A stretch of DNA of 12,245 bases, from NCBI GenBank assembly GCA_900550095.1, contig URRG01000029.1, positions 1-12,245 on the forward strand, written 5' to 3'. The notes under the pieces were generated by a model. It did not search any database and was not told the DNA's origin. It saw nothing but the letters and a program-made list of their open reading frames with translations. How positions within the stretch are numbered: the stretch's first letter is position 1; every line of letters begins with the position of its first letter. This stretch comes from an uncultured Oscillospiraceae bacterium. Its GTDB lineage: Bacteria > Bacillota > Clostridia > Oscillospirales > Acutalibacteraceae. A program made the translations under genes and the position numbers. This document shows positions 7,335 through 12,245 of the stretch, one piece after another.

Positions 7335-7589
7335 TCTCGCACCTCCGTATTCCGCCGGGCAGGGCGTCCCTTCCCACTTCCCGGTTTTCAATTCTATAAA
7401 GACATACGTCAATTGTATCCCTGCTTGCAAGAATTAGCGTTTTAACGTTCCTGCCACCGAATCTCTCACATAACCCAAGACAGCCCATGCAGGATAGTTG
7501 CAAGCCGCGAACTTATTCTCGATACTATATGCACACCCAGAAACCGTTAAAACAGCGGTTCAAAAGGTAGTCCCCCGGTCTTATGGATT
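7335..7589. other. Gap between rarA and the Crp/Fnr gene
   Basis: On the minus strand this follows the rarA stop and precedes the Crp/Fnr start. A weak GAACCG/CGGTTT hairpin just past rarA is followed by only three T. A TATAGT -10-like box at 7529-7524 (minus) has only a poor -35. An 8-bp palindrome CTTGCAAG lies at about 7423-7430 in the Crp/Fnr leader and could be part of an autoregulatory site, but this is speculative. Confidence 0.3.
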
Positions 7590-8987
7590 TTATTTTTCCC
7601 GGTTTTCTGCCTCCTGAGCGCCATTTCCCGCCTCCCGGGCCCGAATCTCCGCCCGGAGAGCCTCGATCTGCCGCATGCGCTCCACCACCCTGGCTTCGGA
7701 GCCGTGACCCGCAGGAGTATAATACCTGCGGCCTCTGAGAGACTCCGGCAGGCACTCCATGGCGGTGAGCTTTTCCTCCCGATCATGGGCGTACTGGTAC
7801 CCCTCCCCATAGTGCAGCTCCCGCATGAGATCCGTCACTCCGTTTCGGAGCCGCAGAGGCACGGGCTCCGCCAGCATGGCCGCCGCGTCCTTTTTCGCCG
7901 CCTCATACGCCATATACAAAGCATTGGACTTGGGCGCCAGAGAAAGATATGTGACCGCATGGGTCAGATGGACGCTGCACTCCGGCATACCGATAAAATG
8001 GCACGCCTGATAGACGGCCACCGCTATTTCCAGGGCGCGGCTGTCCGCCATGCCAACATCCTCGCTGGCGAAACGCACGAGCCTTCTGGCAACATAGAGA
8101 GGATCCTCCCCGGCCTCCAGCATCCGCGCCAGCCAGTATATAGCCGCGTCCACATCGCTGTTGCGCATGGATTTATGCAGCGCCGAAATGATATTGTAGT
8201 GCTCCTCACCTTTTTTATCATACAAAAGGGATTTTCGGCTGGTGCACTGCTCCAGCGTTTCCCTTGTGACCACTGTGCGGGCATCGTTCCGGCCGCTGTT
8301 TAAAATAACCATTTCCAAGGTATTCAGAGCCGTCCGCGCATCCCCGTTGGAAAAAACCGCTATAGCCGACAAGATTTCCCCGGAAATATCGATTTCCTGG
8401 CCCCCAAACCCCCTTGGATCCGCAAGGGCTCTTTTCAGAAGAGAAACGATTTCCTCCTCTGAAAGAGCGTTGAGCACGAACACTTTGCAGCGGGAAAGCA
8501 GCGCGGAGTTGATTTCAAAAGAAGGATTCTCCGTGGTGGCCCCGATCAAAATAATGCTGCCCTTTTCCACATAAGGCAGAAAGGCGTCCTGCTGGGCTTT
8601 ATTGAAGCGGTGAATCTCATCCACAAAGAGGATCGTCCGCTCTCCCATCCGCCTGGAGGCCTCGGCCTTTGCCATAACCTCCTTGATCTCCTTGATGCCG
8701 CTGGTCACCGCGCTGAAATTGATAAAATGAGCCCTGGTCCTGTTGGCGATGATCCTTGCAAGGGTCGTCTTTCCCACCCCCGGAGGCCCCCAGAAAATCA
8801 TGGAAGAAATCTGATCCTGATCGATCAGCTGGCGGAGAACCTTGCCCTCCCCCAAAAGGTGGGTCTGGCCCGAAAACTCCGAAAGCTCCCGGGGCCTTAG
8901 GCGGCTGGCCAGCGGCGCGGAGGATTCCTTCTCCCCGCCCATAAAAAAGCTCTGCTGCTCCTGCAGGTCCTCTTCCCAAAAAGCCAC
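7590..8987 (-). CDS. rarA: Replication-associated recombination protein RarA/MgsA, AAA+ ATPase, 465 aa
   Basis: A cytoplasmic clamp-loader-like AAA+ ATPase (RarA/MgsA, Mgs1/WRNIP1 in eukaryotes) that acts at stalled or gapped replication forks and interacts with SSB in characterised members. Walker A is GPPGVGKTT (residues 67-75) and Walker B ILFVDEIHRF (119-128). Sensor 1 is GATTENP (149-155), the arginine-finger region SRC (165-167) and sensor 2 GDART (215-219). The C-terminal tetramerisation part is complete, with YVARRLVRFASEDVGMADSRAL and the conserved LAPKSNALYMAYEAAKKDA. The start is GTG 8987: AAAGGAG lies 8 nt upstream, whereas the open frame extends 52 codons further without family similarity. 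The N-terminus contains QQSFF (11-15), close to a beta-clamp-binding pentapeptide. It is probably monocistronic, from the promoter at 9070-9075. Confidence 0.96.
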   Translation of the reverse strand: MAFWEEDLQEQQSFFMGGEKESSAPLASRLRPRELSEFSGQTHLLGEGKVLRQLIDQDQISSMIFWGPPGVGKTTLARIIANRTRAHFINFSAVTSGIKEIKEVMAKAEASRRMGERTILFVDEIHRFNKAQQDAFLPYVEKGSIILIGATTENPSFEINSALLSRCKVFVLNALSEEEIVSLLKRALADPRGFGGQEIDISGEILSAIAVFSNGDARTALNTLEMVILNSGRNDARTVVTRETLEQCTSRKSLLYDKKGEEHYNIISALHKSMRNSDVDAAIYWLARMLEAGEDPLYVARRLVRFASEDVGMADSRALEIAVAVYQACHFIGMPECSVHLTHAVTYLSLAPKSNALYMAYEAAKKDAAAMLAEPVPLRLRNGVTDLMRELHYGEGYQYAHDREEKLTAMECLPESLRGRRYYTPAGHGSEARVVERMRQIEALRAEIRAREAGNGAQEAENREK

Positions 8988-8995
8988 TTTTACCG

Positions 8996-9002
8996 CTCCT
9001 TT
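8996..9002 (-). promoter_or_regulatory. Ribosome binding site that selects the GTG start of rarA
   Basis: AAAGGAG on the minus strand is 8 nt before GTG 8987-8985. There is no in-frame ATG with a comparable site, and the upstream extension runs through the predicted promoter. Confidence 0.75.
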
Positions 9003-9069
9003 CCGCCCCGGAGCTTTGCGTATCCCCGGGCTCCTCTTACCGACTTCCCAAAACATTTGTTTTACAGAA

Positions 9070-9078
9070 AGTATATCA
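9070..9078 (-). promoter_or_regulatory. Predicted extended -10 promoter of rarA
   Basis: TGATATACT on the minus strand (9078-9070) is a TGn-extended -10 box. The hexamer 17 bp upstream, TTCCCT, is a poor -35, which an extended -10 can tolerate. Transcription would start near 9063, leaving a leader of about 75 nt to the GTG start. Confidence 0.5.
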
Positions 9079-9480
9079 TATCCACCTCTAAAAGGGAAGA
9101 TTTCGCCCTCTATGGTCTCCTGATCTTTGCCGGCAGGAGCCATCCGACCCTTGTATACGCTCAGGCCGTAAACCGGCCCTGCGCCGTCCCGGCGCGAAAG
9201 CCCTGTTCAGCTTTTCCAAAAGGCATACAAACCCTTTCTTTGCGGTCCTCCGCTTTTTATAGGGGGATGGATACCCGAATACCTGCCTCTTGATTTCTCA
9301 AGCCGCAGAAAAACAACGGTATGAAAGAATCTGGGAGGCCCCGGAATACGCCTTCCCTATAATCGATGAATCCCCTTCCACAAATATGTTTCCGTCTTTG
9401 GTCTTTCTCAAACGGCTTCCTGTTTTTTGCCTCTACCCATGAAGTACGAAGAGCAAAAAGCAAAAGGAGGGCCGAAAGCT

Positions 9481-9588
9481 TTGCAGGATACAGAAAAGGA
9501 CGATAACGTGGCACATTTTCTAAAAACCTTCGGTAATACGACATATGCACGGAAAATATGTCGCAAGAATCTCTTACGAATTCCCTGA
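9481..9588 (+). CDS. Possible 35-aa small protein (TTG start)
   Basis: A short ORF preceded by a consensus ribosome binding site AAGGAGG (9464-9470), 10 nt before TTG 9481. The product would begin MQDTEKDDNVAHFLKTFG and is hydrophilic, with a basic C-terminal half (KICRKNLLRIP). An ATG 14 codons upstream in the same frame has no ribosome binding site. Its end overlaps the predicted -35 of the dehydrogenase promoter. I do not recognise it, and a chance AGGAGG in an intergenic region explains it almost as well. Confidence 0.2.
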   Translation: MQDTEKDDNVAHFLKTFGNTTYARKICRKNLLRIP

Positions 9589-9601
9589 AAAGGGGTATAA
9601 T
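9573..9601 (+). promoter_or_regulatory. Predicted promoter of the zinc dehydrogenase
   Basis: A consensus TATAAT -10 is at 9596-9601, with a weak CTTACG -35 (9573-9578) 17 bp upstream. Transcription would start near 9608, about 130 nt before the ATG. The -10 runs directly into TGAAAGCGG, which resembles half of a catabolite-response element. Confidence 0.5.
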
Positions 9602-9738
9602 GAAAGCGGAAAACACGAATATCCCGGCGGGGAGCCTCCGGATATCCGAGAAACGGCGGCGCCCAGGCGAAGAAGGCCCCAACAGGCTTCAGAGCCGGGA
9701 AACGGCTTATCCGCCATAACTTGCAAGGAGGAGATACA

Positions 9739-10797
9739 ATGGAGCAGATCCCAAAGACGATGATGGGGGCCACGCTGCCCGGAAACAGCACGGTGGAGAT
9801 GAAAGAATTCGAGGTGCCCAAACCCGGCCACGGCGAGGTGCTCATCCAGACGAAAGCTTCCACTATCTGCGGAAGCGACATCCGCTGCATCTACAGAGAG
9901 CATGTGGGGAAGGGCCCGGAGGGATATATTCCCGGAATGGTGGCGGGCCATGAACCATGCGGCATTATTGTGGAAGAAGGAGAGGGCCTCCGGCGCTTCA
10001 AGAAGGGCGACAGGGTGATCGTATACCATATTTCCGGCTGCGGCGTATGCAACGACTGCCGCCGGGGATATTATATCTCCTGCACGAGCCCGTACCGCCG
10101 CGCCTACGGGTGGCAGCGCAACGGGGGCATGGCCCCCTATATCCTGGCGGAGGAAAAGGATCTTATCCTTCTGCCGGACGAATTGACCTACAAGGACGGG
10201 GCTCAGGTAGCCTGCGGCTTCGGTACGGTCTATGAGGCAATTGAGAAGATCGGCATCTCCGGAAACGACGCCGTTCTGGTGACGGGGCTGGGGCCTGTGG
10301 GCCTGGCGGCCCTGATGCTGGCCAAGGCCATGGGAGCCAGTCAGCTGATCGGTGTGGAGATGAACGAATACCGGATCGAGCTTGCGAAAAAGCTGGGGCT
10401 GGCCGACTATATTTTCAAACCCGGCGACGGCGCTCTGGAGGAGATCCTGCGCGTTACGGGAGGCCACGGCGTGGAAAAGGCCATCGACGCAAGCGCAAGC
10501 GACCCGGGCCGCCAGCTGGCTATCCGCGCCACACGGCCGTGGGGCAAGATCGCTTTTGTAGGCGAGGGCAACACCTGCACCTTCAATCCCAGCCCGGACA
10601 TCATCCACGGGCAGAAAACTATTTACGGCTCCTGGGTGACCAGCCTGTGGCGGATGGAAGAGCTGGTGGAAAGACTTGTCCGGTGGGGGATCCATCCGGA
10701 GGAGCTGATCACCCACGAGTTCCCTCTGGAAAAAGCCGGAGAAGCGTACGCGCTTATGGCTGACGGGGACTGCGGCAAAGTCGCTGTGGTGTTCTGA
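9739..10797 (+). CDS. Zinc-dependent medium-chain alcohol/polyol dehydrogenase, 352 aa
   Basis: A cytoplasmic NAD(P)-dependent oxidoreductase of the zinc-binding MDR superfamily, which includes alcohol, sorbitol/iditol and threonine dehydrogenases. Likely catalytic zinc ligands are Cys44 (CGSD), His71 with Glu72 (GHE) and Cys159 (ACGFGT). The structural zinc site is Cys101, 104, 107 and 115 in CGVCNDC...C. The Rossmann motif GLGPVGLAA lies at 183-191, followed by a full C-terminal domain, and the length is normal for the family. ATG 9739 was chosen over TTG 9721 because AGGAGG ends 7 nt before it and overlaps the TTG alternative. The conserved block VIVYHISGCGVCNDC...AYGWQRNGGMA suggests a particular subgroup rather than a classic ethanol dehydrogenase, but I cannot name the substrate. 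It stands alone, divergent from rarA. Confidence 0.94.
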   Translation: MEQIPKTMMGATLPGNSTVEMKEFEVPKPGHGEVLIQTKASTICGSDIRCIYREHVGKGPEGYIPGMVAGHEPCGIIVEEGEGLRRFKKGDRVIVYHISGCGVCNDCRRGYYISCTSPYRRAYGWQRNGGMAPYILAEEKDLILLPDELTYKDGAQVACGFGTVYEAIEKIGISGNDAVLVTGLGPVGLAALMLAKAMGASQLIGVEMNEYRIELAKKLGLADYIFKPGDGALEEILRVTGGHGVEKAIDASASDPGRQLAIRATRPWGKIAFVGEGNTCTFNPSPDIIHGQKTIYGSWVTSLWRMEELVERLVRWGIHPEELITHEFPLEKAGEAYALMADGDCGKVAVVF

Positions 10798-11165
10798 GCG
10801 TTCTGAGTGTTCTGGGGCCGTATCGCCGCCTCCCTCACAGCGCGCAGAGTATTTTCGACGTTCAGACCGCGGTCCTGTTTACCTGCGGAACGCTTCCGTG
10901 CGGCGGTGCAGCGGCGCAGCAGCGCGACCTTTTTGCCGAAACGGCTTTTCAGAAGCCTAAAACAGGACGGCGGCAGCTGAAGGCGGCTGAAGCACGCCCG
11001 GGGTCTCCGAAAATATGCAGAACGCCGTGCGGCGCGGTCCAGACAGGGAAAAACCAGCAGCTGCCTGCGGCCCCGGCGGGAAGCAAAAACAGGCCGGATT
11101 GGAACACCGAAAGGATTTAGCGGGACTGTACGATCCATAAAAATATTCTTCTGCTTCTCATATGC

Positions 11166-11214
11166 AAAAAAGAAGGCCGTTCTTTCCAAGAGAGGAGAGA
11201 ACGGCCTTCCTTTT
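11166..11214. terminator. Long hairpin, probable bidirectional terminator
   Basis: A 16-bp stem with one G-U pair (11172-11187 with 11194-11209) and a 6-nt loop AAGAGA. On the plus strand it is followed by CTTTTC. On the minus strand it is followed by six T (11171-11166), a better terminator tail. The plus-strand dehydrogenase ends 375 nt upstream. No minus-strand gene is visible to its right, so its target is unclear. Confidence 0.7.
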
Positions 11215-11423
11215 CGGCCCGGACGAGGGATACAGCCAGGTTGGAGCCGACTGAGGACGAACGCACAAACGGCCAAAGCATCCGATGCTTTACGGTTAGG
11301 CCGCGCCCGCAGACGATATGCGCCTGTGTAAAGCTGCGTTTCATCCTATTCCGCTGCCGCCGGTGGGAGACAAGGGGAAAAGCGCTGGTGATGAAAGGAA
11401 CAGGCATACGGCGGGAGATGAAA

Positions 11424-11519
11424 ATGAGGAGAGCTCTGTATCTGTACCCCTCTTCTCAAAAGCCTATTAAAAACAGAGGGCAGAGGGAACCCTTTGTTTT
11501 TACCAAATTTGCATTCTAA
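11424..11519 (+). CDS. Possible 31-aa small basic protein
   Basis: ATG 11424 is preceded by GGGAG (11413-11417) with a 6-nt spacer. The product begins MRRALYLYPSSQKPIK and ends in FVFTKFAF. The same frame is open further upstream from TTG 11241, without a good ribosome binding site. The sequence is not recognised, and its short length makes it a weak candidate. Confidence 0.15.
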   Translation: MRRALYLYPSSQKPIKNRGQREPFVFTKFAF

Positions 11520-11546
11520 TATTCTTCTTTTTATCAGTATACTCCA

Positions 11547-11588
11547 ATATTTTCGTCTATTCAACATATATACCGAAAATATCGTCTA
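11547..11588. promoter_or_regulatory. Candidate operator of the XRE gene
   Basis: A perfect 9-bp inverted repeat (ATATTTTCG at 11547-11555, CGAAAATAT at 11574-11582, 18 bp apart) overlaps a direct repeat of TCGTCTA (11553-11559 and 11582-11588, offset 29). It lies just upstream of the XRE promoter. XRE repressors commonly bind such paired sites and control themselves; that this one does so is inference. Confidence 0.45.
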
Positions 11589-11611
11589 ATAAATTCACCA
11601 AAATCTGCTGA

Positions 11612-11620
11612 TGATACAAT
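11612..11620 (+). promoter_or_regulatory. Predicted extended -10 promoter of the XRE gene
   Basis: TGATACAAT (11612-11620) is a TGn-extended -10 box. No clear -35 lies 17 bp upstream, only TTCACC at a 15-bp spacing. It overlaps the first in-frame ATG (11619) of the XRE frame, which therefore is unlikely to be the start. Confidence 0.4.
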
Positions 11621-11657
11621 GAGGACAAAATTACAGGCGGAGGCGGTGAGCGGATTG

Positions 11658-12032
11658 ATGCAGCTGGGGAATATGCTTTCAGAGCTGAGACAGGATAAGC
11701 ACCTGACGCAGGAGGAACTGGGAAAGCGGCTTGGAATTTCCCGCTCTACCATCGGTTCCTATGAGCAGGACCAAAGCCAGCCGCCTTATGACGTGCTGTT
11801 GAAGCTCGCGGAATTGTACGATGTAAGCACGGATTACCTTCTCGGCCGTACCAGGATTCCCAACGAGAGGGCTGCGTCGGTCCTGCTGCAGGATAAGGCG
11901 GTGGAAAGGGTAGCGGCCTCTATGCTTTCTATGAGCCGGAGGCACAAGGAAATGATACTGGAGCTGAGCGAGTCCTTTGCGGAGCTGGACAAGAGACGGG
12001 CGCAGGATCCGCCGGAAAAGGCAGGAGAATAG
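11658..12032 (+). CDS. XRE-family helix-turn-helix regulator, 124 aa
   Basis: A small cytoplasmic DNA-binding protein, probably a repressor. An HTH_3/XRE domain covers residues 4-64, with LTQEELGKRLGISRSTIGSYEQ as the helix-turn-helix (16-37) and the typical end LYDVSTDYLLGRT (53-65). A charged, probably helical C-terminal part (70-124) lacks a peptidase or toxin domain and may serve in dimerisation. The frame opens at ATG 11619, but ATG 11658 is preferred: GGTGA (11645-11649) lies 8 nt upstream, and the earlier ATG overlaps the predicted -10. The operator-like repeats just upstream suggest autoregulation. No phage, toxin or conjugation gene lies beside it here, so its target is unknown. The family call is firm, the exact start less so. 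Confidence 0.9.
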   Translation: MQLGNMLSELRQDKHLTQEELGKRLGISRSTIGSYEQDQSQPPYDVLLKLAELYDVSTDYLLGRTRIPNERAASVLLQDKAVERVAASMLSMSRRHKEMILELSESFAELDKRRAQDPPEKAGE

Positions 12033-12195
12033 CGGCCCGCCAGGGGCTGATGGCTGAGAGGCAGACCCAAGGAGCCGCCGGAGCTTTACAGGAAAAGGAC
12101 AAGCCGGCGGGGCGGAAAGGCATCCGAACGGCAGGCGCAGCCTCTGAGCCATGTGTGCCGGATATGCCCGCCGCAGAACAGAAAACTGCATCCGG

Positions 12196-12231
12196 GCCGC
12201 CCGGGGATCACGTCCCCTCGGGCGGCTTTTT
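12196..12231 (+). terminator. Rho-independent terminator downstream of the XRE gene
   Basis: The 8-bp arms GCCGCCCG (12196-12203) and CGGGCGGC (12219-12226) form a stem that extends inward through GGGA/TCCC with a 2-nt bulge (C12217-T12218). Five T (12227-12231) follow directly. It is about 160 nt past the XRE stop with nothing recognisable between. Confidence 0.85.
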
Positions 12232-12245
12232 CCGCGCCCATTTTT

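Larger units (their letters stand above)
8988..9738. other. 751-nt divergent gap between rarA and the zinc dehydrogenase
   Basis: It holds the rarA promoter, the predicted dehydrogenase promoter, and between them about 500 nt without a confident gene. Two adjacent small hairpins occur at 9164-9178 (GGCCG/CGGCC) and 9181-9195 (GCGCC/GGCGC). A 4-bp GCGG-TCCT-CCGC stem followed by five T is at 9242-9258. One short ORF with a good ribosome binding site is listed separately. No remnant of a known protein was recognised. Confidence 0.4.
10798..11657. other. 860-nt gap with hairpins and operator, no confident gene
   Basis: Between the dehydrogenase and the XRE gene I see no confident protein. A small GCCG-AAA-CGGC stem followed by four T (10935-10949) could end dehydrogenase transcription weakly. 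The much stronger hairpin at 11172-11209 is listed separately. A further fold is at 11270-11302: AAAGCAT-CCG-ATGCTTT nested between CGGCC and GGCCG arms. Composition changes sharply near 11500, from GC-rich to the AT-rich promoter/operator segment of the XRE gene. Confidence 0.4.

Noticed and set aside
9358..9363. Consensus TATAAT in the rarA/dehydrogenase gap
   Set aside because: There is no -35-like hexamer at 16-18 bp and no TG extension, and the other TATAAT at 9596 is better placed for the gene.
9257..9682. Minus-strand 141-codon frame in the rarA/dehydrogenase gap
   Set aside because: It has no recognisable domain, lies over the dehydrogenase promoter, and its codon use is unlike the genes around it.
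10623..11276. Minus-strand open frame of 217 codons across the dehydrogenase end and the gap
   Set aside because: It overlaps the conserved C-terminus of the dehydrogenase, crosses the strong hairpin, and its product is Arg/Ser/Pro-rich with no motif and no ribosome binding site that I can see.
11241..11519. 92-codon plus-strand frame from TTG 11241
   Set aside because: It has a poor ribosome binding site, runs through the nested hairpin, and contains no motif. Only its 3' third has a plausible internal start, listed as a weak candidate.
11679..12191. Minus-strand 170-codon frame opposite the XRE gene
   Set aside because: It is the antisense shadow of a clear XRE helix-turn-helix protein.
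1..12245. tRNA, rRNA, CRISPR array, transposon, prophage or toxin-antitoxin module
   Set aside because: No tRNA T-loop consensus in a cloverleaf context, no spaced repeats, no transposase or integrase domain and no toxin family were seen. The XRE protein alone is not evidence for a mobile element.

Overview
The window looks like chromosomal DNA of a fairly GC-rich anaerobic Firmicute, most likely a gut-type Clostridia/Lachnospiraceae relative. This rests on the strong AGGAGG-type ribosome binding sites, the mix of ATG, GTG and TTG starts, extended -10 promoters (TGnTATACT), rho-independent hairpin terminators, and the gene families present. No rRNA, tRNA, CRISPR array, insertion sequence, integrase or phage structural gene is visible. 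The taxonomic guess comes from these features, not from a search.

Layout from left to right: (1) a minus-strand D-isomer 2-hydroxyacid dehydrogenase (100-1038); (2) a GC-rich gap with inverted repeats (1039-1436); (3) a minus-strand sodium-coupled transporter of the NSS/LeuT family (1437-2804), probably starting at TTG; (4) a divergent control region (2805-3310) with one good promoter on each strand; (5) a full-length cytoplasmic LacZ-type beta-galactosidase on the plus strand (3311-6403), closed by a 12-bp hairpin; (6) a convergent minus-strand Crp/Fnr-family regulator (6594-7334); (7) the replication-associated AAA+ ATPase RarA/MgsA on the minus strand (7590-8987, GTG start); (8) a 750-nt divergent gap; (9) a plus-strand zinc-dependent medium-chain dehydrogenase (9739-10797); (10) an 860-nt gap holding a 16-bp hairpin with T runs on both sides and a probable operator; (11) a small XRE-family repressor-like protein (11658-12032), followed by a strong terminator near the window end.

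The genes look like separate transcription units, not one pathway operon. LacZ can hydrolyse lactose or related beta-galactosides, but no sugar permease or lac repressor lies beside it. The divergent NSS transporter belongs to an amino-acid-type family, so there is no obvious shared pathway. The two oxidoreductases (2-hydroxyacid and zinc alcohol/polyol type) fit fermentative redox metabolism, with substrates not determinable here. RarA is a housekeeping factor acting at stalled replication forks. I found no convincing undescribed multi-gene system. The most interesting signals are regulatory: the paired lacZ/transporter promoters with inverted repeats between them, the repeat array in front of the XRE gene, the long unexplained gaps, and two short ORFs with good ribosome binding sites.
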